DNA of 54,199 nt from Hyphomicrobiales bacterium. Its GTDB lineage: Bacteria; Pseudomonadota; Alphaproteobacteria; Rhizobiales; Xanthobacteraceae. A program made the translations under genes and the position numbers. Below, in pieces: positions 33,039-40,377 of this stretch. The notes beneath the pieces were generated by a model. It saw nothing but the letters and a program-made list of their open reading frames with translations, ran no database searches and had not been told where the DNA came from. The stretch is taken from NCBI GenBank assembly GCA_003140315.1, contig PLJS01000102.1, forward strand, positions 20,232 to 74,430, read 5' to 3'. Within the stretch, counting starts at the first letter, position 1; each line of letters opens with the position of its first letter.

Positions 33039-34045
33039 CTACTTGGGACTGCCTGCATACAGGCGGTCGATAAATCCGTCGCGCTCGAGTTCATCGATGA
33101 ATGAAGAATCCGCGATATCTGAAGGATTCAGCGAGGCCGCTGCCGGATATCTTGCGACGAGCAGGTCCCGCAGCGTTTGCATCCCGGGAAACGACGGCCG
33201 CGGTCTCCTCTGAAATACCGGGACATGAAAGGCGTAGAGCTGCTCGGCGGCTATTCGATCCTCGATGCTCAAATAGCGTTGCAGCAACGGCACGACGACG
33301 TCGGGACGCGTCTTGAACAGGTGGATCGTCCTCGACGAAGCCCTGCATGACGTCCATCACCAGCGCGCGGTCCGACGCGATCAGCCTGCGCGTTGTCGCG
33401 AAGATCGACGGCGTGCCGAACTCGCTGATCGGGAAGGCGTTCCAGCCATAGCGGACCTCGCCGGTAAAGCGCAGATCGATCGGCAGTGCGCCGGCATCGA
33501 TTTCGCCTGCTGCCAGCGCCGCATAGATGAGATCGAATCTGATCAAGGGCAGGTAGGTTGCCGTTGCGCCCGCCTTCTCGATCGTCAAGCGTGCCGCCAC
33601 GCTGGTCTGGCCGGTCTCCGTCAGGACGCCGACCTTCCTGCCGTTCAACTGCGCGAGCTGCGTGATCTCCCGTCGCGTCATCACGAATGAGTTGGGAAAT
33701 TCCGAAGTCGGCGTCGCGAGGATGACGATGTCGCGGCCCTTCAGGACCTCCTCGGCGACCGGCAGAGTGCCGGTATGCGCAAACTCCCAGTCGCCGCGGA
33801 TGACGCCCGCTGCGGCCTGCGGCCTGCGGCCCGCCGACCGCGATCGCCGGCAGGCTCATCTCGATCCGCCGCTTCCTGAAGACACCGGCCTCGGCGCCGA
33901 GCCACGCCGTGTTTTGCCATGTCGCGAGCAAGCCCGTGGCCACCCGGACCTGCCGGGACGTGTCTTGCGCGGCGGCCGGGCGGAAGGCGACCGCCGCGGC
34001 CGCACCGGCTATGAATCGCAGGAACTCTCGTCGCAGCGGCGTTAT
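33039..34045 (-). pseudogene. Broken NMT1/THI5-like ABC transporter binding protein gene
   Basis: The minus strand encodes one protein in three frames. The start (34045) follows a good ribosome site (GGAGGAG at 34049-34055) but reads ATA, not ATG, then TPLRREFLRFIAGAAAAVAF, a signal peptide. The first frame runs to AVGGPQAA near 33832, where the reading shifts; the next frame continues AGVIRGDWEFAHTGTLPVAE to MQGFVEDD near 33328; the last runs HLFKTRPDVVVPLLQRYL to the stop at 33039. Rejoining the frames gives about 335 residues, a normal length for this family. Two lesions explain the shifts: three copies of a 7-bp unit at 33811-33831, and one extra base near 33329. It is probably inactive. 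Confidence 0.82.
33811..33831. repeat. Three tandem copies of a 7-bp unit causing a frameshift
   Basis: The plus strand reads TGCGGCC three times without interruption (33811-33817, 33818-33824, 33825-33831). Removing one unit restores the reading frame of the surrounding gene, giving VGGPQAAAGVIRGDWEF, a sequence that fits the family. Slipped-strand duplication is the simple explanation. Confidence 0.9.
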
Positions 34046-34148
34046 GGTCTCCTCCGGATTCGCCTATACCATAGAAAGATCGCAGCCTTCGGCTTGGGCG
34101 CGGCGGGAGGGCGATGCGGACTGGGCGGGACTCCGCGCTGGTTGCTAG

Positions 34149-34304
34149 CCTGACAAGCACGACCCTGGCGGTCGCAGCATCGCGTCGATTGCGTTCGATG
34201 CGGGCTTTGGCGATCTGTCTTATTTCAATCGCAGCTTCAGGCGCCGCTACGACGTCACGCCATCGGAGATGCGCGACACGGCCAACGACCTGCCCTCCAA
34301 ATGA
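34149..34304 (+). pseudogene. C-terminal remnant of an AraC-family regulator
   Basis: From 34149 the plus strand reads PDKHDPGGR followed by SIASIAFDAGFGDLSYFNRS and FRRRYDVTPSEMRD, then stops at 34302-34304. This is the second helix-turn-helix of AraC/XylS proteins, including the YFNRSFRRRY recognition pattern. A stop at 34146-34148 precedes it in frame and no N-terminal domain is present, so only about 51 residues remain. It is adjacent to the broken binding protein gene and may be part of the same decayed locus. It ends 17 bp from the oxygenase stop. Confidence 0.82.
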
Positions 34305-34321
34305 CACGCTGAAGTTCTGTC

Positions 34322-35257
34322 TCAACTCTTCCCATACGTCGCATCAAGCCGCTGACGCAGATAGTCAGCGGCGTTGATCGGCGGGTGCTTCGGCGGTTGC
34401 TCGGGCGTGGTGCATCCCGGCAGGCACGCGAGCGAGACTTCCGGATTGGGATCGAGGAAGAACGCGACCGAGTAGCGGTCGCGCCCCGGCGGGTTTTTCA
34501 CGCGATGCGGCGTCGAGACATAGACGTCGTTGGTCCAGCGCATCAGGCTATCGCCGATATTGCACACGAACGCGCCTGGGATCGGCGGCGCCTCGATCCA
34601 CGTGCCGTCGCGCCGTCGCACGTCGAGCCCGCCGGCATCGTCGGTGAGCAGCAGCGTGATGCTGCCGTAGTCCGTGTGCTCGCCCGCGCCGATCGCCTCG
34701 CCACCATTCGTCGGCCGCGGCGGATAGTGCAGCAGCCGCAGCGTCGCCATCGGGCGGTCGAGTTTGTCGGCGAAATAGCTGGGCGGGAGCTTCAGGTCGG
34801 CCGCGATCGCCTCGTGCAGGTCGCAGCCGAGCCGCCACACGGCGTTGAAATAGGCCAGGGTCATGTCGCGGAAGCCGGGCGTCGCCGGCCACACATTGAC
34901 GCCGCGGAACGGCTTGCCGGCGACGACCTCCGGATCGTCGGGTGAAAGATCGAGGCCGACATTGAAGGCTTCCTTGTTGTCGGCGTGCACCTGATCGAGG
35001 CTCTCGCTCGAAAGTCCCGCATAGCCCCGATTGTGCTTCGAGCGCGCAATCGAGAGCTTGTCTTTTTCGGCGCGCGATGACGCGAAGAACGCCTGCGCGC
35101 TCTTGAAGATGCCCGAGAGCAGGGCGTCGGGAATGCCGTGATTGCGCACGTAGAAGAAGCCGACCTCGCGGCATGCGCGTCCGAGTTCGGCGCCGATGCG
35201 CGCGACCGCACGGGCATCGCCACTCTTTAATCCGCCGACGTCGATGATGTCGAGCAT
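34322..35257 (-). CDS. 2-oxoglutarate/Fe(II)-dependent dioxygenase, isopenicillin-N-synthase family
   Basis: 311 residues. GFFYVRNHGIPDALL (N-terminal DIOX_N domain) is followed by the iron ligands His194 and Asp196 in GEHTDYGSITLLLTDD and His251 in STPHRVKNP, and Arg261 of DRYSVAFFLDPNP for 2-oxoglutarate. The catalytic set is complete. The substrate is unknown. GGGGGG just before the ATG at 35257 supports this start; a longer frame to 35308 would run into the inverted repeat at 35305. It diverges from the BMP transporter operon with a 126-bp gap, so shared control with nitrogen uptake is plausible. Confidence 0.9.
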   Translation of the reverse strand: MLDIIDVGGLKSGDARAVARIGAELGRACREVGFFYVRNHGIPDALLSGIFKSAQAFFASSRAEKDKLSIARSKHNRGYAGLSSESLDQVHADNKEAFNVGLDLSPDDPEVVAGKPFRGVNVWPATPGFRDMTLAYFNAVWRLGCDLHEAIAADLKLPPSYFADKLDRPMATLRLLHYPPRPTNGGEAIGAGEHTDYGSITLLLTDDAGGLDVRRRDGTWIEAPPIPGAFVCNIGDSLMRWTNDVYVSTPHRVKNPPGRDRYSVAFFLDPNPEVSLACLPGCTTPEQPPKHPPINAADYLRQRLDATYGKS

Positions 35258-35304
35258 TGGCCCCCCGATTGCACGCCGCATTCCAAGCAAGCGCCGGACC
35301 AGCG

Positions 35305-35349
35305 TCAAGCCGGGGTCATGGCATGATGCTTGCTAACTCCCCGGCTTGA
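35305..35349. promoter_or_regulatory. Perfect inverted repeat in a divergent promoter region
   Basis: TCAAGCCGGGG (35305-35315) is exactly mirrored by CCCCGGCTTGA (35339-35349), with a 23-base centre containing GCATGATGC. It lies between the oxygenase gene (start 35257, minus) and the transporter operon (start 35384, plus). The position suits an operator for a dimeric regulator, or an RNA hairpin in the operon leader. The match is seen; the role is inference. Confidence 0.6.
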
Positions 35350-35383
35350 CGAATTCCGCGTTCTTGCCGCCAAGGAGGGCAAT

Positions 35384-36487
35384 ATGGAGCTTTTGAGGAT
35401 CAACCGTCGCACGTTTCTGCAGGGCAGCGCTGCTGCGCTGGTCGGGACCGGCGCAACCGTCGGCATCGCGCATGCGGCGGATGTCACGCTCGGTATCGTC
35501 TATGTCGGTCCGCGCGATGATTTCGGCTGGAATCAAGCACATGCAGTGGCCGTGAAGTCACTGAAGACCTTGCCCGGCGTGAAGACGGTCGAAGAGGAGA
35601 ACGTTCCGGAGACCGACGCCTGCTCGAAGACCATGGAATCGATGGTCAACCTCGACGGCGCCAACATCATCCTCGGGACTTCGTTCGGCTATTTCGATCC
35701 TTTCATGGTCGATCTGGCTAAAAAATATGCAAAAGTTGAGTTCCGGCATGCAGCGCCGCTTTGGGATGCAAAGAAGCACCCGAAGAACCTCGGCAGCTAT
35801 TTCGGCTACCTCAACCAGGCCCACTATGTGGACGGGGTCGCGGCCGGACTGTCGACCAAGTCGAACAAGCTCGGTTTCGTGGCGGCAAAGCCGATCGCGT
35901 CCGTGCTCAGCAACATCAACTCCTTCATGCTGGGCGCCAAGAAGACCAATCCGAAGGCGGTCGTGCAGGTGATCTTCACCGGCGACTGGTCGCTGCCTGT
36001 GCGCGAGGCCGAGGCGGCGAACGCGCTCGTCGACGCCGGCTGCGACGTCATCACCTGCCACGTGGACGGCCCGAAGGTCGTGATCGAGACCGCCGAGAAG
36101 CGCGGCGTGAAGACCTGCGGCCACAACGCCTCGCAGGCGCCGCTTGCGCCGAAAGGCTTCATCACCGGCGCCGAATACAAGTGGGAGACGATCTACAAGG
36201 GCTACGCGACCGATCTCGCCGCCGGCAAGGCGCTGCCAAACATGGTCTCGGGCGGCTACGAGGGCGACATGGTGCAGAACTCGCCGTTCGGCGCAGGCTG
36301 CACGCCGGAAGGCAAGAAGGCCGCGGAGGCCGCCATTGCCGACCTGAAGGCGAAGAAGCCGATCTATGTCGGCCCCTTGAAGGACAACAAGGGCAAGGTC
36401 GTCATCGACAAGACCTACGACAACCTCGATCCGTACCTCGACCAGATGAACTACCTGCTTGAAGGCGTCGTCGGCTCGATCACGTAA
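35384..36487 (+). CDS. BMP-family ABC transporter binding protein
   Basis: 367 residues, beginning MELLRINRRTFLQGSAAALV, a twin-arginine-like signal cleaved after AHA. The mature part is typical of BMP (Med/PnrA-type) proteins: LGIVYVGPRDDFGWNQAHAV, EEENVPETDACSKTMESMV, LGTSFGYFDPFMVDLAKKY, GYLNQAHYVDGVAAGLSTKS. Most members bind nucleosides or related compounds. AAGGAGGG is 5 bases before ATG 35384. Its operon neighbours suggest a purine or urea-type nitrogen ligand. There is a palindromic repeat before the permease. Confidence 0.92.
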   Translation: MELLRINRRTFLQGSAAALVGTGATVGIAHAADVTLGIVYVGPRDDFGWNQAHAVAVKSLKTLPGVKTVEEENVPETDACSKTMESMVNLDGANIILGTSFGYFDPFMVDLAKKYAKVEFRHAAPLWDAKKHPKNLGSYFGYLNQAHYVDGVAAGLSTKSNKLGFVAAKPIASVLSNINSFMLGAKKTNPKAVVQVIFTGDWSLPVREAEAANALVDAGCDVITCHVDGPKVVIETAEKRGVKTCGHNASQAPLAPKGFITGAEYKWETIYKGYATDLAAGKALPNMVSGGYEGDMVQNSPFGAGCTPEGKKAAEAAIADLKAKKPIYVGPLKDNKGKVVIDKTYDNLDPYLDQMNYLLEGVVGSIT

Positions 36488-36517
36488 CAGCAACGGTCCG
36501 GCAGTGGCTGACTTTCG

Positions 36518-36618
36518 CCGTCATCCTGAGGTGGCCGCGCGCAGCGCGGCCCTCGAAGGAGGTGCGGTCTCGGCCGTCGCCCTTCGAGGCTCGCTTTGCT
36601 CGCACCTCAGGGTGACGG
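36518..36618. repeat. Palindromic repeat, family B, inside the BMP operon
   Basis: CCGTCATCCTGAGGTG (36518-36533) pairs with CACCTCAGGGTGACGG (36603-36618) with one mismatch. Inner hairpins include GCCGCGCGCAGCGCGGC. It lies between the binding protein and first permease genes and ends three bases before the permease ATG, so its right arm supplies the bases where a ribosome site should be. A relative lies at 50092-50185, in the same position in another ABC operon. Confidence 0.85.
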
Positions 36619-36621
36619 CTC

Positions 36622-37749
36622 ATGACTGATGTTGCCGAACCGCTGCGCGCGGGAGCGATCGGACCGAGTCATTGGGACGATCTCTCGATCCGCGTTCGGC
36701 GCAGCGCCGAATTCGTCGCGATCCCGCTGTTCGCGCTCGTGGTGTCGGCGCTGCTGTTCTCGGTATTCCTGTTCGCGCTCGGTAAGTCGCCGCTCGACTT
36801 CTACTCCCTCGTCTATCGCGGCGGATTCGGCACCGCGTTCTCGCTGCAGAACACGTTCCAGCGTTCCGCGCCGCTGATCCTCACCGCATTGGCGGTCGCC
36901 GTGCCGGCACGCATCGGGCTTGTCATCATCGGCGGGGAAGGGGCGCTCGTGCTCGGCGGCTTCGCCTCTGCGGCGATCGCGATCCCGCTCGTGCTCGGCA
37001 AGCTGCCTCCGATCCCGACGCTGCTGATCATGGCCGTGGTCGGCAGCTTCGTCGGCGCGGTCTGGATCGGCATCGTCGGCTATCTGCGCTACGCGCGCGG
37101 CGTCAACGAGACGATCTCGTCACTGCTGATGACGTACATCGGCATCGCCATCATGAATTTCTTCGTCGAGGGATCGCTGCGCGATCTCACCAATCCGAAC
37201 AAGCCTTCGACCATGCCGATCGGCGACGCCTACATGATCGGTAAGATACCGGGCACCGACGTTCATTGGGGGCTCGCGGTCGGCATCGTACTGGCGATCC
37301 TGCTGCACATTTTGCTGACGCGCACCACGTTCGGTTTCGCGGTGCGCGTGTCGGGCGGCAATCCACGCGCGGCACTGGCGCAAGGGCTGCCGGTCGGCAA
37401 GCTGATCGTGATCTGCTGCATGATCGCGGGCGCGTGCGCGGGATTGGCCGGCTTCTTCGAGGTCGCGGCGATCCAGGGCCGCGCCAACGCCTCGCTCGCC
37501 GCCGGCTACGGCTTCACCGGAATTCTCGTGGCGTTCCTCGCGCGCCATAACCCGGTCGCCATCATCCCGGTCGCGATCCTGTTCGGCGGCATCGTCGCCT
37601 CCGGCGGCCTGATCCAGCGCCGCATGGACCTTCCCGACGCGACCGTGCTGGTGCTCCAGGGATTGACCTTCGTGGTGCTGCTGATGTCCGAGACACTTTA
37701 CGGCCGCTTCAAGATTTTCCAGGTCAAGGCAGCGGCGGACCGCACATGA
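36622..37749 (+). CDS. BMP-type ABC transporter permease (first)
   Basis: 375 residues of the branched-chain/nucleoside permease family (BPD_transp_2). Several hydrophobic segments, and SLVYRGGFGTAFSLQNTFQR, ALAVAVPARIGLVIIGGEGA, GVNETISSLLMTYIGIAIMN and VRVSGGNPRAALAQGLPVGK. It forms the inner-membrane channel with the next gene. Its end overlaps that gene's start by four bases (ATGA at 37746). The ATG at 36622 directly follows a palindromic repeat. Confidence 0.93.
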   Translation: MTDVAEPLRAGAIGPSHWDDLSIRVRRSAEFVAIPLFALVVSALLFSVFLFALGKSPLDFYSLVYRGGFGTAFSLQNTFQRSAPLILTALAVAVPARIGLVIIGGEGALVLGGFASAAIAIPLVLGKLPPIPTLLIMAVVGSFVGAVWIGIVGYLRYARGVNETISSLLMTYIGIAIMNFFVEGSLRDLTNPNKPSTMPIGDAYMIGKIPGTDVHWGLAVGIVLAILLHILLTRTTFGFAVRVSGGNPRAALAQGLPVGKLIVICCMIAGACAGLAGFFEVAAIQGRANASLAAGYGFTGILVAFLARHNPVAIIPVAILFGGIVASGGLIQRRMDLPDATVLVLQGLTFVVLLMSETLYGRFKIFQVKAAADRT

Positions 37750-38666
37750 CCGAGGGCGCCGGACTGATCGTTTTCGTCGCCATCATCGGCGGCGCGTTGC
37801 GCGTCTCGACGCCGTTCATGTTCGTCGCGCTCGGCGAATGCCTGACGGAGAAATCCGGCCGGGTGAATCTCGGTCTCGAGGGCACGCTCGTGCTCGGCGC
37901 CATGACGGCCTATGCGATCTCGTTTCACTCCGGCTCGCCCTGGCTCGGCGTGTTCGCGGCCGGCTGCGCCGGCGCCGCGCTCGGCGCCATGCACGGCTAC
38001 ATCTGCAAGCTGCCGAAGGTAAACGACATCGCGGTCGGCATCGCCATGATGCTGTTCGGCACCGGCTTGGCGTTCTTTTTCGGCAAGGCCTACATCCAGC
38101 CGTCCGCGCCGCGGCTCGGCTCGTTCTCGCTTGGCGAATGGACCGGCAGCCAGCAGATCGCGACCGCGCTGCAGATCAATCCGCTGCTGTTGGTCGGCAT
38201 CGTCGTGGCGATCGTGATGGCCTGGGCCTTCGCCAACACCAAATGGGGCTTGATCGTGCGCATGACCGGCGACTCGGCGCCGTCCGCGAAGGCGATGGGC
38301 GTGTCGGTCGACCTGGTGCGCTTCCTGGCGACGACGATCGGCGGCTTCTTGGCGGGTGTCGGCGGCTCTTTCCTTTCGTTGTTTTATCCGGGCTCCTGGA
38401 ACCAGGGCCTCTCGTCCGGCCAGGGCCTGATGGCGGTTGCGCTCGTGATCTTTGCGCGCTGGAGCCCGATCCGCTGCGTCATCGCTGCGCTCCTGTTCGG
38501 CGCCGCCGGCGCAATCGGCCCCGCGCTGCAATCGGTCGGCATCACGCAGGGCTATTACTTTTTCAACGCCGCGCCCTACATCCTCACGCTCTTCATCATG
38601 ATCGCGTCCGCCGGCTCGAAACAGGCGATGCGCGACGTGCCGGGCGAGCTCAGCATCACCAAGTAG
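37746..38666 (+). CDS. BMP-type ABC transporter permease (second)
   Basis: 306 residues, hydrophobic, starting TEGAGLIVFVAIIGGALRVS and with FVALGECLTEKSGRVNLGLE then GTLVLGAMTAY, the conserved region of the family. LPKVNDIAVGIAMMLFGTGL and RMTGDSAPSAKAMGVSVDLV show the coupling-helix side. It pairs with the permease before it and starts inside that gene's stop codon. Fourteen bases separate its stop from the formamidase gene, continuing the operon. Confidence 0.93.
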   Translation: MTEGAGLIVFVAIIGGALRVSTPFMFVALGECLTEKSGRVNLGLEGTLVLGAMTAYAISFHSGSPWLGVFAAGCAGAALGAMHGYICKLPKVNDIAVGIAMMLFGTGLAFFFGKAYIQPSAPRLGSFSLGEWTGSQQIATALQINPLLLVGIVVAIVMAWAFANTKWGLIVRMTGDSAPSAKAMGVSVDLVRFLATTIGGFLAGVGGSFLSLFYPGSWNQGLSSGQGLMAVALVIFARWSPIRCVIAALLFGAAGAIGPALQSVGITQGYYFFNAAPYILTLFIMIASAGSKQAMRDVPGELSITK

Positions 38667-38679
38667 GCGAGGCGGTCTC

Positions 38680-39696
38680 ATGAGCGCACTCGGTGGACTG
38701 AACAAGACGCCCAACGGCGTGGTGATCGGGCTGGTGCAGCTTCAGCTTCCCGTGGTCAAGACGACGGACGACCTCGCCGCGCAGACGCAGCGCATCGTCG
38801 CGATGGTTGGGAAGGCGCGCCGCAACCTGCCCACCATGGACCTCGTCGTGTTTCCCGAATACGCGCTGCACGGCCTCTCGATGGACACCAACCCGGCCAT
38901 CATGTGCGCGCTCGACGGACCGGAAGTCGCGGCGTTCAAACGTGCCTGCGCCGAGAACAAGATTTGGGGCTGCTTCTCGATCATGGAGCAAAATCCCGGC
39001 GCCTATCCGTTCAACTCCGGCCTCATCATCGACGATACCGGCGCGCTCAAGCTCTATTACCGCAAGATGCATCCCTGGGTGCCGGTCGAGCCGTGGGAGC
39101 CGGGCGACATCGGCATCCCGGTGATCGACGGGCCGAAGGGCGCCAGGATCGCGCTCATCATCTGCCACGACGGCATGTTCCCCGAGATGGCGCGCGAGTG
39201 CGCCTACAAGGGCGCCGAGATCATGATCCGGACAGCCGGCTACACCGCGCCGATCCGCGACTCCTGGCGCTTCACCAACCAGTCGAACGCGTTCTGCAAC
39301 CTGATGGTCACGGCGAATGTGTGCATGTGCGGCTCGGACGGCACGTTCGACTCGATGGGCGAGGGGATGATCGTCAATTTCGACGACACGATCATCGCGC
39401 ACGGGACATCCGGCCGCGCCGACGAGATCGTCACCGCCGAAGTGCGCCCCGATCTCGTGCGCGAGGCGCGTAAGCGTTGGTCGGTCGAGAACAACATCTA
39501 TCAGTTCGGCCATCGCGGCTTCACTGCGGTCGCGGGCGGCGCACAGGACTGCCCGTACACCTACATGCAGGACCTCGTCGCCGGCCGCTATCGGCTGCCG
39601 TGGGAAGCCGAGGTCGTTCACACCGACGGCACGTCGTGCGGCTTCCCGGTGCCGGCGCGGCGCTTCGGCGAACGGCTCGATCGGGCCGCGGAGTAG
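38680..39696 (+). CDS. amiF: Formamidase / aliphatic amidase of the nitrilase superfamily
   Basis: 338 residues. The nitrilase triad is Glu60 (LVVFPEYALHG), Lys129 (YYRKMHPWVP) and Cys162 (ALIICHDGMFPEMARECAYK). The Lys-Cys spacing of 33 residues matches formamidase AmiF, as do the length and MVTANVCMCGSDGTFDSMGE. Formamidase turns formamide to formate and ammonia in the cytosol. Within a transporter operon it most likely acts on an imported amide. Close relatives hydrolyse other short amides, so the substrate needs testing. The cysteine hydrolase gene begins 3 bp after its stop. Confidence 0.88.
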   Translation: MSALGGLNKTPNGVVIGLVQLQLPVVKTTDDLAAQTQRIVAMVGKARRNLPTMDLVVFPEYALHGLSMDTNPAIMCALDGPEVAAFKRACAENKIWGCFSIMEQNPGAYPFNSGLIIDDTGALKLYYRKMHPWVPVEPWEPGDIGIPVIDGPKGARIALIICHDGMFPEMARECAYKGAEIMIRTAGYTAPIRDSWRFTNQSNAFCNLMVTANVCMCGSDGTFDSMGEGMIVNFDDTIIAHGTSGRADEIVTAEVRPDLVREARKRWSVENNIYQFGHRGFTAVAGGAQDCPYTYMQDLVAGRYRLPWEAEVVHTDGTSCGFPVPARRFGERLDRAAE

Positions 39697-39699
39697 ATC

Positions 39700-40377
39700 A
39701 TGTCCACGATTCCCGGCGATCCCTATGCGTGGCCCTTCGACGGCGATTTGAAGCCGGAGAACACCGCGCTCATCATCATCGACATGCAGACCGACTTCTG
39801 CGCGCCCGGCGGCTATGTCGACAAGATGGGCTATGATCTCTCGCTCACCCGAGGTCCGATCGAGCCGATCCGCCATGTGCTGGACGCGATGCGCGCCAAG
39901 GGCTATGGCGTGATCCACACCCGCGAAGGCCATCGCCCCGACCTCGCCGACCTGCCGGCCAACAAGCGCTGGCGCTCGCGCCAGATGGGCGCCGGCATCG
40001 GCGATCCAGGGCCGTGCGGAAAAATCCTGATCCGCGGCGAGCCGGGCTGGGAGATCATTCCCGAGCTCAAGCCCGCCGCGAGCGAGCCGATCATCGACAA
40101 GCCCGGCAAGGGCTCGTTCTGCGCAACCGATCTTGAGCTGCTGCTGCGCACCAAGGGCTGGCGCAACATCGTGCTCTCGGGGGTCACGACCGACGTCTGC
40201 GTGCATACGACGATGCGCGAGGCGAACGATCGCGGCTTCGAATGCCTGCTGCTGGAGGATTGCTGCGCCGCGACCGATCGCGGCAATCACCTCGCGGCGA
40301 TCAAGATGGTCAAGATGCAGGGCGGCGTGTTCGGCTCGGTGTCGGATTCCAAGAGCTTCGTGGAGAACCTGCCATGA
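39700..40377 (+). CDS. biuH: Biuret-hydrolase-like cysteine hydrolase (isochorismatase family)
   Basis: 225 residues. The family triad is Asp28 ([12 protein letters not shown]), Lys134 ([17 protein letters not shown]) and Cys167 ([19 protein letters not shown]). Compared with biuret hydrolase from Rhizobium leguminosarum (Asp36, Lys142, Cys175, Gln215, from memory) all spacings agree with a constant offset of eight, and Gln207 is at the matching place ([13 protein letters not shown]). Biuret hydrolase yields allophanate and ammonia. RutB-type ureidoacrylate hydrolases are the main alternative, though the segment [20 protein letters not shown] favours BiuH. Its stop overlaps the next ATG by four bases. 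Confidence 0.83.
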   Translation: MSTIPGDPYAWPFDGDLKPENTALIIIDMQTDFCAPGGYVDKMGYDLSLTRGPIEPIRHVLDAMRAKGYGVIHTREGHRPDLADLPANKRWRSRQMGAGIGDPGPCGKILIRGEPGWEIIPELKPAASEPIIDKPGKGSFCATDLELLLRTKGWRNIVLSGVTTDVCVHTTMREANDRGFECLLLEDCCAATDRGNHLAAIKMVKMQGGVFGSVSDSKSFVENLP

